NCBI GenBank assembly: GCA_029531795.1
Contig: JAPEIS010000006.1
Location: 1,612,001 to 1,676,000 of the forward strand
Length of the DNA: 64,000 bases
Direction: 5' to 3'
Source: Sclerotinia nivalis
Taxonomy: Eukaryota > Ascomycota > Leotiomycetes > Helotiales > Sclerotiniaceae
Shown piece after piece: positions 1-10,281 of this stretch. A program made the translations under genes and the position numbers. Numbering within the stretch: position 1 is the first letter of the stretch; each line of letters begins with the position of its first letter. Below the pieces are notes generated by a model. That model saw only the letters and a program-made list of their open reading frames with translations, did not search any database and was not told the origin of the DNA.

Positions 1-690
1 TGGATGGAAGGTAATCGCTCAAAACATCGGATTGTGTTGCGACGGAGTGCAAATATGGACTTGATGGGTAATAATCGAGAGAAGAAGCAGAGATTGTGGA
101 TGCGAAATCAGAGGGAGAGGGTGATAAGATTTGGTCCTCGAGTACGGCCTCTTCTCCATCTTCGAAATTCTTCTGATAATCTGACTGTTCTTCGCTTTCG
201 GATTCTGAGTTGCTGGAATAGCCCGCATTTTCCCAATTCATTCGCAGCTCCAGGTCGCGCGCATGAAGCTCATCCAATAGCGATTTCATTGAATTGTCCA
301 TCCTCTCTGCCGTGGCGTTGTATTCGGCCATTGTTACAGTTGTGTAAAGAAGTTCTAACTAACCTTTCCTCAACTTCGTAATCTCGATCATTTGTCTTCT
401 CAACATGGCCTTAAAATAAAATTAGCTTGCTGCCTGAAAATAAACAATCCAATACCTCGCAAGGTATTCAGGATATTATCATATTCCTATGATGTTGACA
501 CCCGAGTCCCCCGGAAGTTCCTCAAGCCTGTTCACTTTTCTCAAGATTGTTCACTTACCAGTCTTCATCATAACCTGAGTGGTAGCCCTGTTAACATTCT
601 TCTTGAAGCCTTTTGATAGTTAAATAATTAGTTCGACTTCTTTATGATCCTATTGTTTGCGAATGTATTCCCCTTACCTGCCCATGACAT
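1..690 (-). CDS. BAR-domain protein of the Rvs161/Rvs167 (amphiphysin) type, 5' part; runs off the left edge
   Basis: BAR proteins of this type bind and curve membranes in endocytosis and at actin patches. Exons read on the minus strand are 690-678, 609-559, 409-364 and about 302-1 (open at the edge). Exons 1-3 encode MSWAGFKKNVNRATTQ, then VMMKTG, then HVEKTNDRDYEVEE, the hallmark N-terminal helix of fungal Rvs161/Rvs167 proteins. Their junctions have clean GTAAGG, GTAAGT and GTTAGT donors and keep phase. Exon 4 is odd. Only an acceptor two AGs further in (cagagag, exon from 302) keeps the frame open; the first AG leads to an early stop. Its product (KSLLDELHARDLELRMNWE, then an acidic Ser/Glu/Tyr-rich tail) does not look like the rest of a BAR domain. 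This may be a rearranged or divergent paralog. The BAR N-terminus is secure; the continuation is not. It is divergent to alb1, with 420 bp between the starts. Confidence 0.7.
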
Positions 691-1110
691 GATGATGGAT
701 TATTCAAAGTAAACAAGACAATAATGTTTGGGTATTTGTAAAATTGAACTGCAAGTGGTATGCAAATTAAATAAGTATTAGAGATTCCAAAGAACTGTGG
801 GATTTCAAAGGTGGTAAAGAAAGAAGGTGGTGATCAGCAATATTGGTTCGAATGTGTATGTGAATATATTCAGGAAAACTGATGATAATGATGATGAATT
901 CGGGAACTCAGGTAGTAAACTTGGCTTTGATTTGTGGCGCAGCAACAGATGCAAGCATTGGGTTCGGGTTCGGTGAAAGTATTAATCCATCCCTGGTACT
1001 GTAACAAGTCCGAGCTTTCAAAATATTTATTTTCCTATCCCAATTCTCCATACTAAAGAACTTCATCTCCAACCTAATCTACCATTTTGAAAATCACAAA
1101 GTACCAAAAA
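691..1110. other. Divergent promoter region between the BAR gene and alb1
   Basis: This 420-bp AT-rich spacer lies between two genes transcribed away from each other, so it must hold both promoters. Pyrimidine-rich stretches precede the alb1 start (about 1015-1090). I see no other feature. Confidence 0.5.
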
Positions 1111-1498
1111 ATGGCATCCAAGAGCAACCCCAACGTTCCCCAAAAGAAGCGCAAGGTCGCAAACCGAGCCAAGACTCAACGCAAGAATGCTATCAACAAA
1201 ATTACCAAGAATCCAAGAGGTACCAGAGCCAGTACAGTTCTCTTCCCTACGAGTGGACCTTTAGCACCCGTATCCGGAAAGAAAGCTCGCAAGTTGCAGA
1301 AGGCGCAAAACTGTGCACGTCAGAGAGCATTGGAGCAGGCCATGAAAGAAGGAGAAGTCAAAATGACTGGTCAGTATTTTACAGATTCACGATTGGGATG
1401 GTGACTTTGATGCTAAGTATAATTTAGATGCGCCAGAGACTTCAGAAACAGCAGCAAATGCAGAGAACCAGGGAATGGAAGTTGATAACATTGCATAA
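1111..1498 (+). CDS. alb1: Ribosome biogenesis protein Alb1
   Basis: Alb1 is a small basic nuclear protein that works with Arx1 in export and recycling of pre-60S ribosomal particles. Exons are 1111-1369 and 1428-1498, with donor GTCAGT, branch-like gctaag and acceptor tttag, giving 109 residues. The start is the ATG at 1111 in a good context (caaaaaATGGCA). The N-terminal half is very rich in Lys and Arg, as expected for an rRNA-associated factor. The motif SGKKARKLQKAQNCARQRAL matches the conserved core of fungal Alb1, and the protein ends in a short acidic tail (GMEVDNIA) encoded by exon 2. It is convergent with the rhamnogalacturonase gene. Family assignment rests on the core motif and size. 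Confidence 0.8.
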
Positions 1499-1812
1499 AT
1501 AATGCGAGCATTGCGAGGAATAATGGAGTCATGGCGATTGGAGTTATGGTCAAAACATTAAAAGTCGCATGTTGAACGAAATATTGGGTTTCTATCACGG
1601 AGGATGCGCGATACGGTTGTTATATCCAGACAGGGGCATTTTCGGATATTCTTTGGTCATACTGTATTGTCAAAGGGCAGCATCGAGAGACTTGAGGTCA
1701 AATGCATTGGGCAAAGTAAAATTCGTCAATTATTTTTCTTTTCGGCAACTATTTACACTTCTGATGTTTATATGTGCATATCATGCATTTCTGGCGCTTT
1801 TCCACTCGACGA
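1499..1812. other. Convergent 3' spacer
   Basis: About 310 bp between the stop codons of alb1 and the rhamnogalacturonase gene, presumably both 3' UTRs. Nothing else is supported. Confidence 0.4.
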
Positions 1813-3741
1813 CTATGGATACGCCCTCTTCGTTGCTGGAACTTGTCCAGGGAAGAAAGTGGTGGGAATTGTAGGAATAGGGATACTAGCCGTGAGCGCA
1901 TACCCAGCAGCGATGTCATTCGGCATTTTGGCAGCCGAATAGCCAGAAGGAGCTGAAGATACTGTTTGCGTCACGATGGCATCTATCAGAGCATTTATTA
2001 GCAAATGATATCATCAAAACATCTCGCAACTTACAAGCTGTATGCGCCGATCCGTGAACCAAGCATCCTCCATCACCCCACGCATTTTCACATTTATATA
2101 TCTCGTGACTACCTGTATCTGTCCACATGGCAAAATTTGTAATACTCAAGCCCGCACAGGGCTGTCCTGTTGGACAAATAACTTGGATAGGTGCTCTAAC
2201 AGTACCATCTGCACAAGTTCCTTTCCAGTTTGAGAAAGTTAGACCTGTATATAAAACACCACTGCCGTCTGCTGGAGTTGATTTCCAATACGAGTCGATG
2301 TCGAGAGAGTATGCGTTGCTGTGGCCTATAAAGTTTGAGAATACACTGTCGGATACCGATCCTGAAGGACTTTATTAGGGTGGTCATGACGGTGAGTGAG
2401 GGAAGCATACCTGATCCACCGTTACTCTTGATCATAAACATCTGATTCGATTGCCAGGTGTAAATATTGTTGTAAGTAATCTTCGAAATGGCAGTATCTG
2501 CCCCCAGACTACCTATTGCACATCCACCACTTACATTACAATGGATATTCTCGATTAGCATGTGGTTGGATGGATTCTAAGTTCTGTTAATGTCATGTAG
2601 TAAATAATATGGCTTTAGGAAATCAAGAGATGTAATGATCTAGGCTCATAGATGACGTAGACTTTACCGATGAGGATTGTAAGGGCTAGAAAACATACCT
2701 TGACAGTAACACATTCGTCCTTATTAGTAACCTCTACATCGTGAATATGAACGTTGAAGCCCCAAACATCGATGCCGTCTAATCCACCTTCGTTTCCACC
2801 ACGGATGATCAGATTGTATACTTGCCCATTTTGTACCGTATCGAGAATGAGGTGGAATGCTGGAGCTAATGAAATGTTCAGCAGATATAGAAGATGCAAA
2901 TGAAGAGAAGTATTGGAAGGATTTTATTGGATACAATGTCTTTATTGCATGGAACTGAGTTGGATATTTTGGAATCCGATCGTGTGCAGAAAAATTTGAA
3001 GGCAACCTACAATCGACAAGAGCAATGTCATGGATAGCAAAATTGATTACATTGATGAGCCGAATGAGACGAGGGCTTCCCTAAGTGTCAACGTTATTCT
3101 CGAAGAGTATTATCATCATGTTGTCTTACCCATAAGTCCCCTGAGCGTGATACACATATCCATAACCTTGAATAGCACCGCTTGATCTGCTACTGTAGAG
3201 TTCGAAATCGGTTGAATTTTGGACTAAAGTTGAGCTTAGAAAATGCTACAAGCACGGATTTCTGGCGGCTAAACTTACTGACAATCATGTGTCCGCCTGC
3301 AGTGCTGTAACCAAGTTCTCAGAAAATTGAAAATACATGTAATGCAACAAGAGAGCTCACCCCGTTCTGTAAATGACACCCTCAAGGTTTATAGCCCATG
3401 CATTGCCGCCAGATAGCGTTACCCAAGTGGACATAGCAAAGTTACCAGGAGGGATGTTCACTAATTTATACTTCAGTATTACACAAGAGAAAACACAAGC
3501 CTGTAAACATACCGACACCACCACTCGCGCAGGCATTGAACGCTGCAAGAAGAGGAGGTCCTAAATCCGTCACTCCATCGGCTACTGCGCCATACTTAGT
3601 GACATCACAGACCTTTTTCGCCCATTTCGAATCTGAAGTAGTAAGAGGACCAATAGGATAACCGGAGGCTAGCTGAGCAGAGACAAGAGATGGCAAGAAC
3701 AACGATACGGAAAGCAGAATGGCTTGAAGGTTAAAAGGCAT
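1813..3741 (-). CDS. Secreted rhamnogalacturonan hydrolase (glycoside hydrolase family 28)
   Basis: Predicted endo-hydrolase that cuts the galacturonic acid-rhamnose backbone of pectin rhamnogalacturonan I outside the cell. Nine exons read in frame: 3741-3513, 3460-3361, 3304-3279, 3223-3130, 3075-3011, 2865-2699, 2576-2411, 2361-2035 and 1982-1813, giving 447 residues. A signal peptide is visible ([20 protein letters not shown], cut near SA-QLASG). Family signatures appear in order: [53 protein letters not shown] and [11 protein letters not shown]. The GLDGID / DEC / GSLGAD / MIK variants are the rhamnogalacturonase forms of the polygalacturonase motifs NTDG / DD / GHG / RIK. The C-terminus (APSGYS, then [15 protein letters not shown]) also matches the family. 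The exon 5 acceptor appears to be AAG, not YAG. Possible CreA sites lie about 525 bp upstream. Confidence 0.93.
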
Positions 3742-6700
3742 TGTGCGTTCGTAAGTTTTAGGGTCTTAGGTATTTGATTGTGGGAATGAGTGGAACGGAA
3801 GGGAGCATAGCATTTGACGGATTGAAAGGAAACAGGGAAGACATAGTTAGCACATATACATGCATTTTGAAGAGAACCTTCAGGATGGTGAATGATCTTT
3901 TGCCAAGCCCTCATCAATTCAACAGGGTACCCTCTTGGCAGTAATACATCTTGTTCAATATTGATGCGCTTATATGTAAAAACGAGAGAAACAACAGGGC
4001 AGAAAAATGGCATGCACATGAAAGTATGTGCGCATTCAACCTTCCAGAATAGGGGAACACTTTTAGCGAATGGAGTAATGATGTGCGTCGAAAGGGTTAC
4101 TCGCGACGATCAAACAACAAGTCTAATATATGTTGGGCAAAATAGTAAAGTTTAGTAACTCGTGATGTAAGGTACGCTTGGCGATTCGTGGGATAAAAAG
4201 CCTGCGGAACAATTTTGATACTGCTGTACCACAGGGGTAGTGACGTCTTGGCTACAAAAGATATCTGGGGACATGTGGGGACTACCCCAGATACCGGCTG
4301 GATAAATAGTGCAATCTCCAAAGGCTGAAGGAGATTTGAACCAAAATGAGGGCAGTGGATGAAATCAGATGCATGAAATGAGAGTGAGTAAATTTAAAGA
4401 ATGAAAGTAAAATCCCCAAATGTCGCCGGGCTTGCAAATTGCGACAAAGCGAATGTTATTCTACATCTCATATACTGCCGAGATGTGTTTCCCAAATACT
4501 CACAGAGCAGCAACCAGACTCCAAAATTGCATTCGCTCTTTATCCAAGCTTGCCTCGGCAAAGTAATGAAATAACATCACGGATTTGAGGTAGGCAATCC
4601 ACTGGTAGTGTGCTTCAAATCCATCCACTCTGAGTTTCCCCTAAGCCTAACCTTACCATGTCTTGCCGTGCATATATAGCTTTTCCGGCATTTCTCGTAG
4701 CATTGGGTCGCTCGTCTTTCCGGGAATTGATGGGGCATCGCACAACATTGCGCCGACGAAAGATGTTAATTTTTCCATCGATACCAACTCGCGAAGACCA
4801 CTCGAACATAAATTGGCCTTAAATTGCAGCATATCTTGGCACCGCAGGTCACAAGTGATGAAGTCATGGTCGCTACACAAAGGGTTCGTTTGATCTATGC
4901 GCGCCGCCTCCCCGAAAGCTGTTGCCCGTATTATGTACTTCACGCGATTGGGAAGCGCCAGCCAAAGGCGTTGAATTGGATAGATGTAACCTTATTCCGT
5001 GCACAAACGATTAATTGAATTCAGATATCTCTTTTCTAAACAAAAAATTAAAAGACTAGACAAGGGGAAAGAACACGTGGGGTACAAGAGAGCTAAGTTG
5101 CTTATTTATGATACCAATAAAAGTGGAGACACCAATCAATATCTTCTGAGCAGCAGCAAACAACTCGGGACTGAAAGCACCACTCATACATACCTAGGTA
5201 TACATTATGGATATTGCATTTGAATGTGTAGTAGTATCAGCCCTACGTGTGGGTAACTAGCAAGACGGCATGTTCAACGGCAGCACGATGCCATAAAAGA
5301 GCAGGGAAGGGGAAGTATGTATACTCATATTTGCCTACTTGTCCTGGCCTCAACAATGCGAGCTTCTTCCTTGATGCCATGACATCAGGAGATCTGAAGC
5401 ATTAGCATCTTGCTGAGATATCAAGACCTCCACCACCTTTCCATCAAAGCCGTCATGGTCTCTTGCTTTACACACAACCTCCTCCTAAGTTGGCTGGAAT
5501 GAAGTTCAATTTCACGTGATTTCAACTACATCTATTCTCTTTTCATCAACCCATTGCACAAGTGTACATGGAAGTTATGATGCATAGAGACTAGCATGCA
5601 GAACATATTGTAGTATCAAGATTGAATCCACCATTCCCATGGCTGTTCTGACCCTTTGGAAATATCATCCTGTTCCTATATATTCTGCAACAACGAAGGT
5701 ATCGCTTGTGCACCTCTTTATTCCTTAGAGGTCATAGAAGGTCTAGAGCCTCATTATGCTAGGGACTGTGCTGTCCTCACCTCTTATGAAACTTCTATTC
5801 CTTATTCTCACTGCAATGTTAAATATTGCACCGTTAAATACTGTCTGTGTTAGGTGAACATCAAGTCTATTGGTAGAGTTGATGTCACCCATGGGAATGT
5901 ACGCATACACCAATTACGTAAAATTCTGACGAGGATTGCGATGAACACCATCCAGCATTGCAGACCTCAAATTACTTTCTGGCCGTTCATCCCGCTCTTG
6001 TGTAGTGTCTATCCGGATCATACACATCTCGTGGATTGCATTTAACAAGAGCGTTACCTTCATGATAGAGGGAGAGATATGTTAAAAAAAATTGATCGAA
6101 GACATTCAGACTAGCGGGAAGATCTGATTTGGGCTTTGAAGTCAAAAAGGTGGCACAGAGCAGGCAACAGAAATGTGAGATTGGTGTGGAGAGGTTACCA
6201 CATCATTTTTTTCCCTGAGCCTTTTGTCATCAACGAGTAATTTCATTTCAGCATTGCACTTGTGTATTTCACAAGTCACTTTTACTCACGTCTTGAAAAT
6301 CTCAGGGGTTTTTCTTTCTATTTTGAGACATTTTTTTTTACGATACGCAGAAACATCATGATGAAGTTGTCAGCTATGGTCCTGGTAACCTTTGAAACCA
6401 CAAAGGACCTTTGTAATATTCTGGACTGCAATCCAAAAATAACAGGTGGACAATTATTGAGTTTATTTAATACACTGGATTCATTAAACTGTTGAATCTA
6501 TTTTGGAAACATTTCATTGTAACAATACAATGGTTTTCATTGACAGTTTTCCGAATGTTGAAAAGGCTCAAGGCAGACTACAATCAGAATAATAGACATG
6601 CTTGTGATTTGCAGTCCTTTGCTCAAACCTCAACCAAATTCGAATTGAAGCTTCCAAACAGGTTAGGTGTAAAGCAAGAAAAATCAGCCGGTATACTAGT

Positions 6701-7310
6701 CTCTGTAGTTGTTGGTGGTGCTAAAACTAGCTATAGTGCTAGTATCTCAGCAGAGACAGTCATCATTAATGTGTCCTTCACATGAAGACTTTTCGGAATT
6801 CGGTGTTCGAAAGATAATTAAAATAGACATTTTGTTTTTTGTTCCTTTTGGTACATTCATTTAATATTCCTTTTGATAATTCTTGGAATCGGCCTCGAGA
6901 ACTATGTTCTCTTTTTATATTTCATTTCATGATACTACTCGGCCCTTTGAGTTCAGAAATATCACGCTAGTAAATCAACCATCTTCTCCACAGTTAGAAG
7001 TTCAATTCAATGACTTCCATATCATTCAATCTTATGGGAGACTAGTTCGACTAAAGGTCTCAAATCAAATCCCGAACATGGATAGTCTATTCTTAGTACA
7101 TTCTCCCAGTTCAAATAAAAATTCCTCAGATATAAATCTATCAGCACAAAGTCTTCTAGGACAAAAGCAAACTTCATCCATTTACCTCACACATACAAAA
7201 CTCGAATTTCAAAATCGACATACCTCTCAATCGTTGCTTTCTTATTATATCTAAATCATCATCTCTATAACATCTTAAATACCATACATCGTCATCACTT
7301 GATCTTCAAA
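3742..7310. other. Gene-poor AT-rich spacer
   Basis: This 3.6-kb stretch contains the rhamnogalacturonase promoter at its left end and the J-protein promoter at its right end. The open frames in it are short (under about 125 codons), overlap on both strands and match no family I recognise. Composition is AT-rich, especially 6.2-7.3 kb. Apart from the possible CreA sites at 4265-4290 I see no supported feature. Confidence 0.5.
4265..4290. promoter_or_regulatory. Cluster of three CreA-type (SYGGRG) sites upstream of the rhamnogalacturonase gene
   Basis: CTGGGG (4265-4270), GTGGGG (4275-4280) and CTGGGG on the other strand (4285-4290) sit at exact 10-bp steps. All three fit the SYGGRG consensus bound by the carbon catabolite repressor CreA/Cre1, and the outer two form an inverted repeat. 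They lie about 525 bp upstream of the pectinase start. Function is inferred from motif and context only. Confidence 0.4.
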
Positions 7311-7868
7311 ATGGATGGAAACTACTACAACATCCTCGGCCTAGATCCTGAGTCAAAGCCATCATCCAAAGAAATCAAGACCGCCTATTATGCTCAGGCC
7401 CTATCCCATCATCCCGACAAGAACCCCGCTCCAACCGCGCACGCCGACTTCATCGCAATCCAGAAAGCGTACGAAACATTGTCCGACCCAGTATCTCGCG
7501 CAAATTACGATGCAGGCCGTGCTACAAGCTTTGTCCCTTCCTTCTGCGGCCCTACCGATGCATGCAGTTGCAACTGCAAAAACTGTTGGTCCCCGGAAAA
7601 GAGAAACTTCAGCTCGAAGCAAGAATATGACCAACATGCATCCGAAAAGGCCGGCCCAAGCGACTTCGAACCTTTTTACAAGTCGTCCAAGCGAGACAAA
7701 GGGCTTGCGGCCATGGCGGAAAATTTCAATCAGGCTGGCAAGAAAGGTTCGAAATCTTCTAAAGCTTCAAGGAGATCGGGGAAAAATTTCGCGCGTAATA
7801 TGATGTCGACTGCCAAGAATGACAGGTGGATGTGGGATGAGATTGATACATACGATGAGATGTTGTAA
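7311..7868 (+). CDS. J-domain (DnaJ/Hsp40-like) protein with a short Cys-rich motif
   Basis: J domains stimulate the ATPase of Hsp70 partners. This single-exon, 185-residue protein opens with a canonical J domain (residues about 4-66): NYYNILGLD helix I, KEIKTAYYAQALSHHPDKNP with the essential HPD at residues 34-36, then FIAIQKAYETLSDPVSRANYD. The J domain is followed by a compact cysteine cluster (DACSCNCKNCW, about residues 82-93) and a lysine/serine-rich basic C-terminus (KKGSKSSKASRRSGKNFAR). It lacks the Gly/Phe region and the zinc-finger and substrate domains of class A and B proteins, so it is a class C J protein. The start is the ATG at 7311 with aaaATGG context. The specific Hsp70 partner and role cannot be told from sequence. 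Confidence 0.85.
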   Translation: MDGNYYNILGLDPESKPSSKEIKTAYYAQALSHHPDKNPAPTAHADFIAIQKAYETLSDPVSRANYDAGRATSFVPSFCGPTDACSCNCKNCWSPEKRNFSSKQEYDQHASEKAGPSDFEPFYKSSKRDKGLAAMAENFNQAGKKGSKSSKASRRSGKNFARNMMSTAKNDRWMWDEIDTYDEML

Positions 7869-8370
7869 GACGAGGATTTTATTATTCTGTTTGTCTAGTG
7901 GTCGGGGGATTGTGCTGAGTCGGCACACTGTATATAGGCCAGATCAGAGTCTTCATTTCTCTTAAGCTAATGCAAGTCATGTTGTCATTTTCATTGTAAC
8001 CTCATATTCTGTGCCGATAAGATTCAGTTGTTTTACTCGTGCTCTAACCCCAATACGGTTAAACTTTAAAATCATCAAACAGCACGCGGCGGGTCATTGA
8101 TATTTGGGAAGACAATGGATTAGAAATAGATTTGGGCGGCCTAGTACTACATATGGTTTCACATACTATCAAAGATGAAGACGGCATTTAGTATCGTAAT
8201 TTAATTTTCATAATCATTCTCTTTCTTAAACCCAAACCCAAACCATCCAATATTAGACATGCCATTAATAAAAGTTCCTGATCGTTGCATTTCAGAGAGT
8301 ACTCATTCTTCGATACAAAATTGAAGAATCAACTACCCCCGCCAGAGGAATCATCTTTGAGTTTTGTACG
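7869..8370. other. Convergent 3' spacer
   Basis: 500 bp between the J-protein stop and the stop of the first orphan paralog on the opposite strand. It probably consists of two 3' UTRs; nothing else is seen. Confidence 0.4.
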
Positions 8371-9477
8371 CTAAAGTAAATCGCTTTGTCCACAGCCTAA
8401 TTCCGTACCAGTTGGTCTTACTTGAGGAACATAGGCTGCTAAAGGATAGTTGTTTGCGAAGTTCTGAGTGTTCCAGAACTGTTCGAAGGTTGAAGCGAAA
8501 GGTGGGGTTTGAAAAGTATCAGAGCCGATTGTGTACGACAGACTTGTGCCGGAAAACTCTGAAGTATTGACAGGTTGGACACCATACGCTTGTGTCGCAG
8601 GATTGTAATCCTGTGTAACGCTCTGAAAGTTCCATGATGGTAGGAAGGGTATTCCGGAAGATGGGTTTCCGTTAAAAACACTGCTGTTTATGCCTAGGGC
8701 AGCACCTTCAGCTATTTCCCCTATGATGTTTGTAGCAGCAGTTTCTTTATTTTCAAAAGTGTTCTGGGGCTGCTGGGCATGATTGCTGTAGTCGCTCGTG
8801 TACGTATGGCCAAAGCCCGTGGATGCGACGGAAGCTGAAGTTCGGCCCATATAATAACTTAACGGCCGAAGGCCAATTGTACTAGCGTTTGCCTTGAACG
8901 GATTTGCCATTCCAGCAGAATCAAAGGCGGCACCACTGTTATTGGATGTTCGGGCCTGTTGTGAATACTCAGGTAACAGTCTGCGTTGGTGTGTCGTATT
9001 TGGCGATCTCTGGGTCGGTCCGTCGGCTGGGTGAGTGGAAGGAGATCCCGTAATCTGAGGAGACTTTTCAACATACAATTTGCTCTTTGCATTTGATTCA
9101 ACTTGCGACGGCTCGCCAACATTCGACGCATTGCGCAATAAATTGGCACATCTGTCAATATCTTCATAGGTGAAACCGTCGTTTCCGAGCAATTGGAACT
9201 CGATTGGAAGCCAATCTGGCCTTGTTGGCATAGCCACCTGGGCCGGGACTTCAAAGTTTAACCTATAGTTTCTAAACCTATAGTTATTTATCGTGCTATA
9301 ATTGTAAGATCTGTCGAAGCCCTGATATCTTCCGGATCGCCGAATTTCTGTCATCAATGTTGATATTGCCACCTGATCTTTGCCACTTAACTTTCCATGT
9401 CCTTGTAACATCAAACTCGCTATCAGCCAATTACACAACTCTTTTTCTTTTTTATTCCAAGGTTTAGGTTTTCCCAT
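8371..9477 (-). CDS. Orphan protein, cluster member A (W-x-x-x-E N-terminal domain, Asn/Ser/Gln-rich tail)
   Basis: Uninterrupted 368-codon frame with an ATG start at 9477; function unknown. Residues about 1-125 form the only ordered-looking part. It starts MGKPKPWNKKEKELCNWLIA and contains a hydrophobic helix-like segment (QVAISTLMTEIRRSGRYQGF) and an RFRNY motif. The rest (about 130-368) is low complexity, rich in Ser, Asn, Thr, Gln and Pro, with repeated aromatic residues, as in disordered transcription-factor or prion-like tails. The pattern W-x3-E-x4-5-[VN]WL at the N-terminus is shared with the two downstream-numbered genes on the same strand (9787-10281 and 11969-13108), suggesting tandem paralogs. 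The N-terminus loosely resembles a SANT/Myb-type start, but this is not diagnostic. Confidence 0.6.
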   Translation of the reverse strand: MGKPKPWNKKEKELCNWLIASLMLQGHGKLSGKDQVAISTLMTEIRRSGRYQGFDRSYNYSTINNYRFRNYRLNFEVPAQVAMPTRPDWLPIEFQLLGNDGFTYEDIDRCANLLRNASNVGEPSQVESNAKSKLYVEKSPQITGSPSTHPADGPTQRSPNTTHQRRLLPEYSQQARTSNNSGAAFDSAGMANPFKANASTIGLRPLSYYMGRTSASVASTGFGHTYTSDYSNHAQQPQNTFENKETAATNIIGEIAEGAALGINSSVFNGNPSSGIPFLPSWNFQSVTQDYNPATQAYGVQPVNTSEFSGTSLSYTIGSDTFQTPPFASTFEQFWNTQNFANNYPLAAYVPQVRPTGTELGCGQSDLL

Positions 9478-9786
9478 AATGTTTTAAAGAATATGTGGTA
9501 GACCTAATTGAATTAGCAAATGTATGAGCAGAAGTGTTACGTTCAAGCTGTTAAAGCTGTTAAAAGTCCCACTATATATTATGTCCATAAACATCAAGTC
9601 CCAAGAAAGTAGAAAGGGAAAGAGCAACAGCAAAAGACTTTAATTAAACGGAAGTTGCAACACCAAATGAAAAGGAAAGAGTCACCGGCAAAGCTCAGAA
9701 AGTTTCCAGCTTGCCTCAAGACTTTCACCTAGTTCTTTTCTGAAGAATCCACATCTTCAAAACATCTTGGTATGAAAAAGCGGATG
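9478..9786. other. Spacer between orphan genes A and B
   Basis: 309 bp separating the start of gene A from the stop of gene B on the same strand. It should contain the promoter of A. It is purine-rich (aaag/gaaa runs around 9605-9690), like the stretches upstream of B and C. Confidence 0.4.
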
Positions 9787-10281
9787 TCACTCTACGTTAG
9801 TGGTATTTAAAAAGGCATCAATTTCCGCAGTGCTTGCACTACTTTCTCCTTCAGGAACCCGAGCAGCGATAAGCCTTTTCAATTCGGCAGTAGCTTTATC
9901 TACATCTGTAGTTGAAAATTTACTGCGGCCGTATGCCGGCAGCTTTTGCAGTACTGAATCTGGAATAAGACCTGATGGAAGGCTTGGTAACTCGCGGTCC
10001 CTATGCAACAGGTGGTAAAGCGGGCCGGCGCTCTTATTTCCAGCGGGACTCCTAAATGCACGAGAAACAAAACGGGCTTCAAATGTGCCTCTTAAAGACC
10101 ATTGTCCCCAGGTCTGTGCTGCATTCATAAAGTTTATAATAGAAACCCAGATACCATATCCTATATTTCTTCCATACAGTAAAGTATCATCTGCTCCGTT
10201 GTTTTGAGGATAAGAACGCATGTCTACTGTAAGCCAAACAACTATCTCTTTGGCTTCAGAGTTTTCCCATAAGCTTGGCAT
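9787..10281 (-). CDS. Orphan protein, cluster member B (short paralog, domain without the tail)
   Basis: Single-exon 164-residue protein with an ATG at 10281; function unknown. It starts MPSLWENSEAKEIVVWLTVD, with the W-x3-EA-x4-VWL signature, followed by IWVSIINFMNAAQTWGQWSL and a basic/aromatic stretch (FEARFVSRAF). The NFMNA motif is shared with member C at an equivalent place. A later helical segment (DVDKATAELKRLIAARVPEG) closes the protein. It has none of the long Ser/Asn-rich tail found in A and C, so it is either a natural short form or a truncated copy. Same strand as its neighbours. Confidence 0.6.
   Translation of the reverse strand: MPSLWENSEAKEIVVWLTVDMRSYPQNNGADDTLLYGRNIGYGIWVSIINFMNAAQTWGQWSLRGTFEARFVSRAFRSPAGNKSAGPLYHLLHRDRELPSLPSGLIPDSVLQKLPAYGRSKFSTTDVDKATAELKRLIAARVPEGESSASTAEIDAFLNTTNVE

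Noticed and set aside
4653..4943. Overlapping 64-96-codon frames on both strands
   Set aside because: Mutually exclusive frames with no conserved motif; treated as chance open frames.
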